Origin: Anderseniella sp039978075
Lineage (GTDB): Bacteria > Pseudomonadota > Alphaproteobacteria > Rhizobiales > Aestuariivirgaceae
NCBI GenBank assembly: GCA_039978075.1
Contig: JBDWCA010000005.1
Span: forward strand, 372,001 to 436,000
Reading direction: 5' to 3'
DNA: 64,000 nt
Of the stretch, positions 17,126-25,609 are shown piece by piece. Every line of letters starts with the position of its first letter. Position 1 is the first letter of the stretch. The position numbers were made by a program, and so were the translations under genes. Under the pieces are notes generated by a model. That model searched no databases. It was not told the DNA's origin and was given only the letters and a program-made list of their open reading frames with translations.

Positions 17126-18160
17126 TTAGCCGAAGAAGCCGGACAGCAAATCCAACATGGGAGCAGATATCGCTGGCGCTATCAACGCAGCTAACGACTG
17201 CCAAATTCCTTTGAAGCGTTCAGATACCCATGAAGTGTTTGTGGCGAGCCGGGACCAAAAATCGGACAGCGTTGTTTTACCCGAGCCTTGATCATCTGAA
17301 TTGGATAGGATTGTCAGAAATCCTGGCAGGAAAGCCGCGATGAGTGTAGCCGAGAACAGTATTCCCGCACCTGTTGAAAGCGTTTGAGACAGCTCCGTGT
17401 AAAATGCCGCTAGTCCTTTGTTGTCAGGGTCAAAAAATTTAGCCGGGATGGAAAAGAAAGCGCGGGCGGTCATCACAGATGATACCAGAACGAAGCTCAG
17501 TGCGATTAAATCATGGCGCATGGCCTCTGCAAGCACCTCTAATCGGCGCGTTCGATTTTCTTTTGATTGTCGCGGCTCCAGAAACAGCGCGCCATGAAAT
17601 GAGCCTGAGGCCATCACAACTGCAAAGATGCCAAGGCTCGTTGGAAAGACCAGCGCTATGAGCAGAAAACTGGTTTGGCTGTCATTCCAACTTGCAAGGG
17701 GGACGGATGAATTGGTTGCTGTCAGCACGACTGACAACGGTTGGATCATGTAGCCCTGAAATGCAGTGTCGTTGGCTGATACCAGAACGACGACCAGTGC
17801 GACAGCCATCCCGAAAAAGACGCACGATAGGACGTTTGTTGCAAAGCGCTTGACCAAGGCAAACCGGGAGAGAAAGTAACTGATTGCACCAAGGCATATC
17901 AGCGAGTGGGCAAAGACGTATATCGCGTAACCGAAAAACGAAACGGATGCATGAGCTTTTACAGCCGGTGAAAAGACTTTGTATTTCCCCCACGCCCCAT
18001 CAGCCAGCAGGCCGCCCAGGTCGACACCGCCAGCAGTGAGTACTTCAATACTGATCAGGAATAGCGCTAGTGGGGCAACTGAAAAGGCAACGCAAATTCT
18101 CCAGGCGGAATTGCCACCTCGTACGACAGGTTCATTTGTTGGACTTGCTTCACCAGCCAT
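17126..18160 (-). CDS. Multi-pass membrane protein of unknown function
   Basis: 344 residues with about seven to eight hydrophobic segments (around 22-45, 72-95, 105-130, 165-190, 220-240, 270-295 and 320-340), so an integral inner-membrane protein. No motif identifies a transporter or enzyme family. The ATG at 18160 has GGGG seven bases upstream. It lies just outside the island, and its 3' end is about 130 bases from the right att copy. Confidence 0.6.
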   Translation of the reverse strand: MAGEASPTNEPVVRGGNSAWRICVAFSVAPLALFLISIEVLTAGGVDLGGLLADGAWGKYKVFSPAVKAHASVSFFGYAIYVFAHSLICLGAISYFLSRFALVKRFATNVLSCVFFGMAVALVVVLVSANDTAFQGYMIQPLSVVLTATNSSVPLASWNDSQTSFLLIALVFPTSLGIFAVVMASGSFHGALFLEPRQSKENRTRRLEVLAEAMRHDLIALSFVLVSSVMTARAFFSIPAKFFDPDNKGLAAFYTELSQTLSTGAGILFSATLIAAFLPGFLTILSNSDDQGSGKTTLSDFWSRLATNTSWVSERFKGIWQSLAALIAPAISAPMLDLLSGFFG

Positions 18161-18550
18161 GCTGCGCCCCAGTTTGTATTTCTGTCGGGAGCATAACCTG
18201 AATGGTGACGTCTAGGAAAGCTAAGGGTTCGACCGCACTGGGATCTCATCGGAGATTTCATTCGCATAAGCGGCGTTATGAAAGTGATCTTAGCCCCGTT
18301 TTCTCATCCAACGTCTGGTTGAATTCGTCCCTTGCAGGAACACAGTACAAACCTGTGGCGAGCCCGGTTTGTGATCCATAACAGAATTTGCGTGACACGA
18401 GTTGGCTTTTGCCTTGTTTCACGCCTACACTTCCCCTCGACGTCTGGAAACCTGTCCGTTGAAACAGTCAAGGCCATGGCGAATTCTGGCACGCGAGACT
18501 CGCGAAACCCGATTAGGTCATGGTTTGAGAGCCCATAGGGAAGCCAAGCC
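18161..18550. other. Intergenic region between the membrane protein and the amine oxidase
   Basis: 390 bases between divergent genes. It should carry both promoters. I see no gene and no convincing operator. Confidence 0.4.
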
Positions 18551-20512
18551 ATGGATGATATCGTTACGCATGAACAGACCGGAAATTGCGGTCACCCGGT
18601 AGCACATAAGCAGGCAAATCATCCGCTTGATGCGCTGACGGCTGAGGAGATACTCGCAGTTACCGCTGCGATCCGCGCGCATCCCGATTTTGGCGAAGAC
18701 GTCTGTTTCGAAACCATCGAACTCAAAGAGCCGCCCAAGTCTGATGTGCGGGCATTCAAATCCGGTGACGGGCTGAACAGGCAGGCGCGCGCTGCCGTGT
18801 TTCGCACCGGTGGCATCGGTGTCTGGCGGATGACCGTCTCGATTGACGACGGGTCCATTGCAGATGTGGAACACTGGCCTGACGCCAGGCCGATGATCCA
18901 GCTGGAGGAGTTCATGGTCATCGAGGAAATGGTCAAAACCCACCCCGACTTTATTGCCGCGTGCGAACGCCGCGGTATTACAGACATGTCGCTGGTATGC
19001 GTGGACCCCTGGTCGGCGGGCAATTTCGATATCCTCGGCGAGGAGGGGCGTCATCTGTGCCACACCTTTGTCTGGGTGCGCTCCCGCGAGTTCGACAATC
19101 TCTATGCTCATCCTGTCGAGGGCCTGAACGGCGTTGTCGACATCAAGACGGGTGAAGTGATCCGCATTGATGATTATGGCGTGAGTCCAATTCCGGCGGC
19201 TGAGCACAATTATGAAAGCCAGTTCCAGCAACAAACCCGGGATCACCTGAAACCGATCAATGTCGTCCAGCCCGACGGTGTTAGTTTCTCGCTCAGCGGC
19301 CGGCAGTTGTCTTGGCACGACTGGTCGCTGGTGATTGGGTTCAACTCGCGTGAATCCCTGACACTTCACGACATCAAGTTCGACGACCGGCCGGTTGTCT
19401 ATCGCGCTTCGGTTGCCGAGATGGTCGTACCTTATGGCAGTCCCAAAAACGGCCACTTCAGGAAGAGCGTTTTTGACGTCGGCGAATACGGTATCGGCAA
19501 GCTGGTCAATTCACTGGAACTGGGGTGTGACTGCCTCGGTGCGATCCAGTATCTCGACGTTGACCTGAACGACATGCATGGCAATATCTTCCATATTCCC
19601 AAAGCGATCTGCATTCACGAAGAAGACCAGGGGATTTTGTGGAAGCACACGGATTTCCGGACCGAGCGGGTTGAAGTGCGCCGCGCCCGGCGGCTGGTGA
19701 TTTCGTCCATCGCGACCGTCGGCAACTACGAATACGCCATGTACTGGTATTTCTATCTCGATGGCTCAATGGAGTTCGAGATGAAGGCAACAGGTGTATT
19801 GAACACCGTCGCCGGTGAACCGGGCGTGCCGGACAAGTTCGCTACCGAAGTGGCGCCGGGCGTGTTCGGACAGATCCACCAGCATGTGTTCTGCTGCCGC
19901 CTCGACATGGCGGTCGACGGCGACGCTAACTCGGTTGTCGAGTGCAACACCCATGCAGTGCCGGCAGGAGACGACAATCCGCACGGCAACGCATTTTACC
20001 AGGAAGAGACCATCCTCAAGACGGAGAAATCTGCGGCTCGCAACATCAGCCCGCAACATCAGCGGTTCTGGAAGTTCGTCAATCCGAACAAGACCAACTA
20101 CATGGGACAACCGGTGGCCTACAAGCTGGAACCGTCACACTGCGTGACGCCGTTCATGGCGCCGGATTCACCGTCCGGCAAGCGCGCGGCCTTCACATAT
20201 AACCATTTGTGGGTGACGGATTTTGATCCCGAGGAACGCTATCCCGCCGGAGAGTATATGAACCACTCTGACGGAACGGATGGTCTGCCACGCTTCATCA
20301 GCGACGATTCCAGCGTTGAAAACACGGACATCGTGGCATGGCACACGTTCGGCCTGCATCACCAGCCGCGCCTTGAGGATTTTCCGGTCCAACCGTGTAT
20401 TTCATCCGGTTTCAAGCTGGTTCCATCCGGATTTTTTGACCGCAATCCGTGTCTGGACCTGCCGTCGCAAACCAACGCAGCGAGTTGCAATGCTGATGCG
20501 GCGAAAGACTGA
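18551..20512 (+). CDS. Copper-containing primary-amine oxidase
   Basis: Oxidatively deaminates primary amines to aldehydes with release of ammonia and hydrogen peroxide. The topaquinone precursor Tyr is Tyr393 in the NYEY motif, and two copper-ligand His residues are seen as IHQH (443 and 445). The DUF/N2-N3 domains and the long catalytic beta-sandwich give the usual 653-residue length. AGGGAAG lies just before the ATG. No signal peptide is visible, so it is probably cytoplasmic. It converges on the amino-alcohol kinase of the BMC locus, which suggests a linked role in amine catabolism; the substrate (for example aminoacetone, tyramine or a polyamine) cannot be read from sequence. Confidence 0.92.
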   Translation: MDDIVTHEQTGNCGHPVAHKQANHPLDALTAEEILAVTAAIRAHPDFGEDVCFETIELKEPPKSDVRAFKSGDGLNRQARAAVFRTGGIGVWRMTVSIDDGSIADVEHWPDARPMIQLEEFMVIEEMVKTHPDFIAACERRGITDMSLVCVDPWSAGNFDILGEEGRHLCHTFVWVRSREFDNLYAHPVEGLNGVVDIKTGEVIRIDDYGVSPIPAAEHNYESQFQQQTRDHLKPINVVQPDGVSFSLSGRQLSWHDWSLVIGFNSRESLTLHDIKFDDRPVVYRASVAEMVVPYGSPKNGHFRKSVFDVGEYGIGKLVNSLELGCDCLGAIQYLDVDLNDMHGNIFHIPKAICIHEEDQGILWKHTDFRTERVEVRRARRLVISSIATVGNYEYAMYWYFYLDGSMEFEMKATGVLNTVAGEPGVPDKFATEVAPGVFGQIHQHVFCCRLDMAVDGDANSVVECNTHAVPAGDDNPHGNAFYQEETILKTEKSAARNISPQHQRFWKFVNPNKTNYMGQPVAYKLEPSHCVTPFMAPDSPSGKRAAFTYNHLWVTDFDPEERYPAGEYMNHSDGTDGLPRFISDDSSVENTDIVAWHTFGLHHQPRLEDFPVQPCISSGFKLVPSGFFDRNPCLDLPSQTNAASCNADAAKD

Positions 20513-20519
20513 AAAAGGC

Positions 20520-20576
20520 GCAGGTCGCGCGCAGGCACAGCGCCATTTGAGAGATTTGCGTGACCGGGCGACCTGC
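20520..20576. terminator. Possible shared terminator between convergent genes
   Basis: GCAGGTCGC (20520-20528) is repeated inverted at 20568-20576 with a 39-base loop. It spans the short gap between the amine oxidase and kinase stop codons. No T-run follows, so this is weak. Confidence 0.3.
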
Positions 20577-20584
20577 CGGTTCTG

Positions 20585-21616
20585 TCAACCGAATTTGGCC
20601 AGATAGGTCCTGCACAGGTCCACGGTACCGCTGGTGTACTCATTGCCCATGGATTGGGCCAGCTCGGTTTCAGAATGGCTGCCGATCCAGGCGACCAGCA
20701 ACAGCCGGCGCAACATCACAAATGTCGGAATTTCATCTTCGTCTGCCTGCGGCAGGTCGATGATGCGGCGATAACCGTCCAGCCAGTGCCTGATCAGATC
20801 CGGCACTTCGGGCAGGTGCTCGTAGAACGAAACCGGTGTTGCGGCGTCATACATCAGCCATGAAAACCCGCAGTCGTCAAAATCGATAACCTTTACCGAC
20901 GTGCCGTCGACAAGCAGATTTGCCAGCCGCAGGTCGCAGTGGATAAGGCCGAAGCGGTCAGAACCCTTGCCGAAGGCTGCCAGGCGGTCACCAATGAGCG
21001 CCACGGTTTTGCCGAACAGGTCCTGCCTGGCGTCATCCATGCCCATGCCGTCGCGCCAGTAGCCCCAGTGCGGGTGGTCGCCGAGGCTGGTGTCAAAGTC
21101 CCAGGTCAAGCGCTCAAACCAGTCTGGACGTTTCCAGGTTCTGACATGCTGGTGCATGCGGGCAGTGACTTCGCCGAGCACCTCAAACGGCGCGCTCAGG
21201 TCTTCGTTGACGCCGGGTTCTGAACCGGTTTCCCATTCAAACAGCACCACATTGCGATCCCGCGGAAATCCCGGGTGTGAGACTTTCTGCAGGATATCGC
21301 CATCCAGCCCCGGCAATGCTGCAGGGGTGGTGATGATCTGTTTTTCACGCAAATCACGCTGCCAGGCCAATTCAGATTTTATCGCGGTATCGGTATGATA
21401 GCCGTCGCGATGGACCCGCAGGGCCCACCGTTGGCCAGTGGAGGGATGTTCGACCTTGTAGGTGGCGTTCTCGGACAGATTGATAAGGTCAACGTCACAA
21501 CCTGCCGGAAGTTCATATTGCCTGACTGCGGCACGGCTCAACTCTGCCAGCAGGCGGAGTTGCTCGTCATGAGCAAGTGCATCGAAGTCTGCTTGTGGTG
21601 TCGATTGAGTTGTCAT
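20585..21616 (-). CDS. APH-family small-molecule kinase, probable amino-alcohol kinase of the BMC locus
   Basis: The 343-residue protein has the aminoglycoside-phosphotransferase fold: N-lobe ENATYKVE (about 50-57), a catalytic loop HCDLRLANLL (His226, Asp228; the usual Gly is Cys) and the metal-binding IDFDD (244-248). In the Mycobacterium smegmatis RMM/AAUM microcompartment, a kinase of this family phosphorylates 1-amino-2-propanol. The same neighbours (class III aminotransferase, acylating dehydrogenase, SDR, BMC-T/H/P) occur here, so that role is inferred. The ATG at 21616 has a CGAGGA site; longer in-frame starts would overlap the upstream shell gene. It is the last gene of the minus-strand BMC operon. 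Confidence 0.8.
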   Translation of the reverse strand: MTTQSTPQADFDALAHDEQLRLLAELSRAAVRQYELPAGCDVDLINLSENATYKVEHPSTGQRWALRVHRDGYHTDTAIKSELAWQRDLREKQIITTPAALPGLDGDILQKVSHPGFPRDRNVVLFEWETGSEPGVNEDLSAPFEVLGEVTARMHQHVRTWKRPDWFERLTWDFDTSLGDHPHWGYWRDGMGMDDARQDLFGKTVALIGDRLAAFGKGSDRFGLIHCDLRLANLLVDGTSVKVIDFDDCGFSWLMYDAATPVSFYEHLPEVPDLIRHWLDGYRRIIDLPQADEDEIPTFVMLRRLLLVAWIGSHSETELAQSMGNEYTSGTVDLCRTYLAKFG

Positions 21617-21719
21617 GGCGATCCTCGCATCGATTATCATGACAACGCTATCTGCAGGCAAGCACGTGGGCTTGACACCAGATGGTGGCAAATTGACAGG
21701 CTGCGCAACGATTATCGGC

Positions 21720-22397
21720 TCAGCTTTCGCGGCCGCCAATCGAATTCAGGGTGGTCTCGATCCTGTCGCGGGCCAAAAGGACGTCCTCGGTGCGGCCTGA
21801 AAGATAGATACGTCCGGCAGCACCGATCATCTGCACGTCCACCAGGGTCAGGTCCGGTGCCACACGTTCGGCCTCGTTGGCGGCGATTGCGGCATACAAT
21901 GCCGGCACCATTTCGCATATCAGCAAGGTTTCGCCCGGTGTGATCATCGATGCCTGGCGGTTGCGATTGATGATAACGGCATGCTGGTCGGATACATCCT
22001 CGATCACGTCGGTGTAGAGAATGCGTGGCCGCAGCGGCTCGCCTTCGTCAAGACCTATGCCTTTGAGGATGATATTGCCAACATTGAGCAGCGCGTCCTC
22101 GTCGTCACCGTGCAGTTCAAGAATGCCGAACTGGCGTTCAACAAACAATATGCCCGGTTCCAGGTCTGGATCCGCCTTCAGGGCAATATCGATGACACGT
22201 TCGATCATCAGGCCCGGTGCGACCTCCATGATCAGGGCGTGCTGGCCGGCCAGTGGCGGATAGCCTCTCGCCCTGGTCGGCGTTCCCATATAGGCGGCGA
22301 ACTGCGGCTGAAGGTCCTGGACCGTCAGATAGACCCGCAAATCGCCACGAGCGCTCGTCCGGCCTGACGATGCCGGTTTACTGGATTGCCCGGTCAC
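21720..22397 (-). CDS. BMC-T shell protein (tandem BMC domain), first copy
   Basis: Forms a trimeric facet tile of a bacterial microcompartment. Two BMC domains are visible: about 50-110 (ALIMEVAPGLMIERVIDIALK...GILFVERQFGILELHG) and about 150-220 (LLICEMVPALYAAIAANEAE...MIGAAGRIYLSG). An extra N-terminal segment of about 20 residues is Ser/Arg-rich. It starts with GTG at 22397, with GGAG eight bases upstream. It is homologous along its length to the second BMC-T at 23434-24039, so the two are likely paralogues that stack or mix in the shell. Confidence 0.9.
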   Translation of the reverse strand: MTGQSSKPASSGRTSARGDLRVYLTVQDLQPQFAAYMGTPTRARGYPPLAGQHALIMEVAPGLMIERVIDIALKADPDLEPGILFVERQFGILELHGDDEDALLNVGNIILKGIGLDEGEPLRPRILYTDVIEDVSDQHAVIINRNRQASMITPGETLLICEMVPALYAAIAANEAERVAPDLTLVDVQMIGAAGRIYLSGRTEDVLLARDRIETTLNSIGGRES

Positions 22398-22421
22398 GGC
22401 AAGTCTCCATTGCTGAACAGC

Positions 22422-22706
22422 TTACTTGCCTGATGGCGTGGTGAAGTGTTTGGACACATCATTGTGGGGACGTGGAATGACATGCACAGACACGAGCTGG
22501 CCGACCTGGCCGGCGACTTCAGAACCTGCCTCGGTTGCAGCCTTCACCGCGCCCACATCGCCATTGATGATAACAGCAACCAGCCCGTCACCCACTTCCT
22601 CGCGGCCGATAATGGTAACATTGGCGGCCTTGACCATGGCATCAGCCGCAGCCAACGCGGCTACATAGCCCTTTGTTTCAATCATTCCTAAAGCATTGTT
22701 CGACAT
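22422..22706 (-). CDS. BMC-H shell protein
   Basis: The 94-residue product is the single BMC domain that forms hexameric shell tiles: ALGMIETKGYVAALAAADAM at the start, then IING-GAVKAATEAG and VHVIPRPH. The C-terminal extension HNDVSKHFTTPSGK is short. A perfect AGGAGG precedes the ATG, the strongest site in the operon, as expected for the most abundant shell protein. This is the only BMC-H gene in the window. Confidence 0.95.
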   Translation of the reverse strand: MSNNALGMIETKGYVAALAAADAMVKAANVTIIGREEVGDGLVAVIINGDVGAVKAATEAGSEVAGQVGQLVSVHVIPRPHNDVSKHFTTPSGK

Positions 22707-22727
22707 GTGATCCTCCTAACAGATCAG

Positions 22728-22994
22728 TTATTGCGACTTTCCGGCGGGCTTTGATGGCTCGTCGATGATACCGATAACCAGTGCATCAATCGGCGGGGCC
22801 TTGCCCGGGAACCAGGCGGCAGCAACGGAACCCGTTGCGACCATGACACGTTCGCCTTCGCCGCACCCAAGCGGGTCGAAGACCAGGAGGTGTGATGTGG
22901 AACCATCCACGATCACATCCAGAATTGTACCGCTGGGAACATCATCGAGCCGTTTGCTCGACCAGATGCGACCAGCAACAGTTGCACATAACAT
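22728..22994 (-). CDS. BMC-P pentameric vertex protein (EutN/CcmL family)
   Basis: 88 residues with the EutN/CcmL fold: the N-terminal MLCATVAGRIWSSKR strand, the central LLVFDPLGCGEGERVMVATGS and the C-terminal DALVIGIIDE. It caps the vertices of the shell. The ATG overlaps the stop of the preceding gene (TGATG), giving translational coupling. Confidence 0.93.
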   Translation of the reverse strand: MLCATVAGRIWSSKRLDDVPSGTILDVIVDGSTSHLLVFDPLGCGEGERVMVATGSVAAAWFPGKAPPIDALVIGIIDEPSKPAGKSQ

Positions 22995-23437
22995 CAGCGT
23001 TTCCTTTCGAACTTCAGGCCGAGACTACGTGCCCGATCACGGGCAAGCGGTGTAATCACGGCGTCGGGAGAAAGCACGACAGTGCCCGGACCTGCCAGCT
23101 TGTTAATTCGGGCTTCGGTGACAATGCCGCCGAGCGTGCTGGTGTTGTTTTCGGTTAACCGGGCGGCCGGAACGACGGCTGGCTGTGCGATGCGCCCGGC
23201 AGGCGGGACAGCAGCGTTGGCATTACCGGCAATTGTGAAGGTGACGTCGCCATTGCGCACCGCACAGCCGGTTGCCGGGTCGTCGATCATGCCGATCAGC
23301 AAGGTGACGAAGTCAGCCACATCCTTGTCGGTTGCCAGACTGACCTGACGGATGCCTGCGGCCTTGCCGTGATTGCTCTTGGCAAGGGCATCGCGCAACA
23401 GGTCACGCACCATGGCTCTCAGTTCGCCTTCGCTCAT
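22994..23437 (-). CDS. BMC-associated protein with encapsulation-peptide-like N terminus
   Basis: 147 residues, no enzyme family recognised. The first 20 residues (MSEGELRAMVRDLLRDALAK) form an amphipathic helix like the encapsulation peptides that target cargo to BMC shells. A middle region with a short strand pattern (VTFTIAG) is followed by a Pro/Ala linker. The C-terminal part (about 103-145) contains VVLSPDAVITPLARDRA, similar to a short motif found at the start of EutT and other BMC-associated proteins. It overlaps its neighbours by one and four bases, so it is an integral part of the operon. A lumen adaptor or shell-cargo linker is likely; an enzyme role is not excluded. Confidence 0.6.
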   Translation of the reverse strand: MSEGELRAMVRDLLRDALAKSNHGKAAGIRQVSLATDKDVADFVTLLIGMIDDPATGCAVRNGDVTFTIAGNANAAVPPAGRIAQPAVVPAARLTENNTSTLGGIVTEARINKLAGPGTVVLSPDAVITPLARDRARSLGLKFERKR

Positions 23438-24039
23438 GCCACCAGCTCCAGTGCGTCACATGCTGCGCTGGCTGCCGCGCGAACTTCAGATTCCGTTCCC
23501 GCGAGATAGAGCCTGCCGGTCGCGCCGATCATGCGGAAGTCCACAATCTTGATATTGGCTGATTTTTCGGCCTCGTTGCACGCCAGAATGGCATAAGCCG
23601 CAGGTTCGGTTTCCAGCACAAACAGCGTCTCACCGCCCAGTATCATCGATCCGAGCTTGTTGCGGTTGATCAAGAAGGCATGAGACGGATCGATGCGGGT
23701 GACGATTTTCGAGGCCAGTATCTTGGGCGACATTGCTTCACCGGCACTGACCTCCAGATCACGCAGCACGGCTTCTGCAGCCGCCTTGACCGCCGATGTG
23801 GATCGGGAGTGAAATTCCAGGTAGCCGAACTGGCGCTCGACCACAAGAATACCGCCTTTCACGTCCGCTTCTTTCAGGGCCGTGTTGGTCAGGGGTTCAA
23901 TGTCGAGGCCGGGGGCAACCTCGATAATCTGGGCGGCCATGCCGGTGCGGGGCAGGGAACCGCGGATCCAGGTGCCGAGATAGCACATGGTCTGCGGCTG
24001 CATCTGGTCGATGAATATGAAGGAGCGCAAGGTTGCCAT
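23434..24039 (-). CDS. BMC-T shell protein, second copy
   Basis: About 201 residues with two BMC domains: about 35-100 (AQIIEVAPGLDIEPLTNTALK...GILVVERQFGYLEFHS) and about 135-200 (LFVLETEPAAYAILACNEAEK...MIGATGRLYLAG). It is a paralogue of the first BMC-T but lacks that protein's N-terminal extension. The ATG at 24039 is preferred to a TTG at 24060 that would overlap the aldehyde dehydrogenase stop. Its stop overlaps the next start by four bases. Confidence 0.9.
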   Translation of the reverse strand: MATLRSFIFIDQMQPQTMCYLGTWIRGSLPRTGMAAQIIEVAPGLDIEPLTNTALKEADVKGGILVVERQFGYLEFHSRSTSAVKAAAEAVLRDLEVSAGEAMSPKILASKIVTRIDPSHAFLINRNKLGSMILGGETLFVLETEPAAYAILACNEAEKSANIKIVDFRMIGATGRLYLAGTESEVRAAASAACDALELVA

Positions 24040-24049
24040 GGGTTTTGTC

Positions 24050-25585
24050 TCAGGCCGCAAGAACGGCGCTTAGCTCCTCAAGAATGATTTTCCGCAATTC
24101 CTTGCGCATGGCGTCAGCGTCGGCACCGCCGGCAATGGCTGTAAGGGCTGGTTGGGGGCTGACGGCTGTTGTGCGTGGCAAAGCCAGCGGGTCGAGGCCT
24201 TCAAAACTGCCGAACACCTCCTGTGCCTGCTTGTTGTAGGCGATGCGGGCAAACTGGACGAAATGGTCAGGGGTCAGGTTGTCGCCAATGGATGATCCAC
24301 CGACAAATCCGGTTCCGATGGTCATTGACGGCCCGAGATTGGTTTCGAAACCGGACGCCCCCAGCGAGCAGCCGGTGTTGACGGCAATGCGCAGGGCAGG
24401 TACGGCAGCGGCGAAGGCGAGGATGTGCTCTTCTGTGGTTGAATGAATTGCTGCCGAATGCCCCTTGCCGGAACGCCGCATCATGGAACGGGCACAGGAA
24501 ATGGCCTGGTCAATGCCGTCGACGCGGGCAAATGCGAGAACCGGGCACAGTTTTTCGCGGACCAGCTTTTCTTCCGGCTGAACCAGGGAAACCGGTGTCA
24601 GCAGTATCTTTGCACCCTTGGCAGAAAATCCGGCTTCGCGGGCGATCCATTCAGCGCTCTTGCCGATGACTGCCGTGTTGAACTGATTTTCGGTGAAAAG
24701 CAGGGTGCGCAGTTTCTCAACTTCTTCTGACGAGCAAATGTGTGCGCCTGCGTGTTTGAATTCCTGCAGCAGGCGATCTGCTATCGAGCTGAAAGCGAGG
24801 ACGGTTGACTCATTGGTGCACAAGATGGAGTTGTCGAACGACTTGGACGTCACGATTCTGCCGGCGGCCAGTTTGAGGTCGCAAGTGTCGTCAACCAGGA
24901 CGGGCGCATTGCCTGGCCCGACGCCCAGTGCCGGCGTGCCGGAACGATAAGCCGCCTTGACCATTGCCGGTCCACCGGTTGCAACGATGAGGTCAACGCG
25001 GTCGTCGGCCATCATGGTTTCTATGAGCGGGACCGTGGGCTCTTCGATTACCTGGATGAGGCCGTCGGGCGCGCCGGCCTGTTTGGCGGCTTCAGCGAGA
25101 AGATGCGCTGCCTGCGTGCAGACTGCCTTGGCTGCCGGGTGCGGGCTCAGCACGATTGCGTTTCGTGTCATCAGCGCAAGCAGCGTCTTGAAAAAGACGG
25201 TTGCGACCGGGTTGGTCACCGGAATGAGAGCGTACACGACGCCGGCGGGGCGAGGTAACTCCACCATTTTGCGAGATGCATCGATACGCGGGGATACAAA
25301 ATCGAGCCCGCCATAAAGCTCCACCACACCCTTGCTGCAGGCTTCGTTCTTCATCACCTTGTGTTCGACGACGCCGTACCCGGTTTCCTGCACTGCGAGT
25401 TCGGCGAAATGGCGAGCCTTGGCAAAGCCGGCGGCGGAAACCGCATTGACGATTTTCGAGATGGTTGCGCGCTCGGTGCGTGCCAGTTTGGTGGCAGCCC
25501 AGCGCGCGGTATCGAGTTTCATGCGCGCCGTTTCCAGAACGGTGTCGGGTATCTTGATGAGCGGTTCGCTTGTTGTGTTTGACAT
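24050..25585 (-). CDS. CoA-acylating aldehyde dehydrogenase of the microcompartment
   Basis: Converts an aldehyde plus CoA and NAD to acyl-CoA. It belongs to the AdhE/EutE/PduP-type branch: NAD-binding IPVTNPVATVFFKTL (about 121-135), VATGGPAMV, and the catalytic Cys256 in SFDNSILCTNES. The C terminus ends with an Ala/Gly linker and an amphipathic helix (about 487-508, DAMRKELRKIILEELSAVL) typical of a BMC encapsulation peptide. The 511-residue length fits. Propionaldehyde is the likely substrate given the neighbours, but the sulfoacetaldehyde-type branch is related, so the substrate is an inference. It lies between the aminotransferase and the shell genes. Confidence 0.88.
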   Translation of the reverse strand: MSNTTSEPLIKIPDTVLETARMKLDTARWAATKLARTERATISKIVNAVSAAGFAKARHFAELAVQETGYGVVEHKVMKNEACSKGVVELYGGLDFVSPRIDASRKMVELPRPAGVVYALIPVTNPVATVFFKTLLALMTRNAIVLSPHPAAKAVCTQAAHLLAEAAKQAGAPDGLIQVIEEPTVPLIETMMADDRVDLIVATGGPAMVKAAYRSGTPALGVGPGNAPVLVDDTCDLKLAAGRIVTSKSFDNSILCTNESTVLAFSSIADRLLQEFKHAGAHICSSEEVEKLRTLLFTENQFNTAVIGKSAEWIAREAGFSAKGAKILLTPVSLVQPEEKLVREKLCPVLAFARVDGIDQAISCARSMMRRSGKGHSAAIHSTTEEHILAFAAAVPALRIAVNTGCSLGASGFETNLGPSMTIGTGFVGGSSIGDNLTPDHFVQFARIAYNKQAQEVFGSFEGLDPLALPRTTAVSPQPALTAIAGGADADAMRKELRKIILEELSAVLAA

Positions 25586-25609
25586 GATGCAAATTTTTCC
25601 GAAGTGAAC

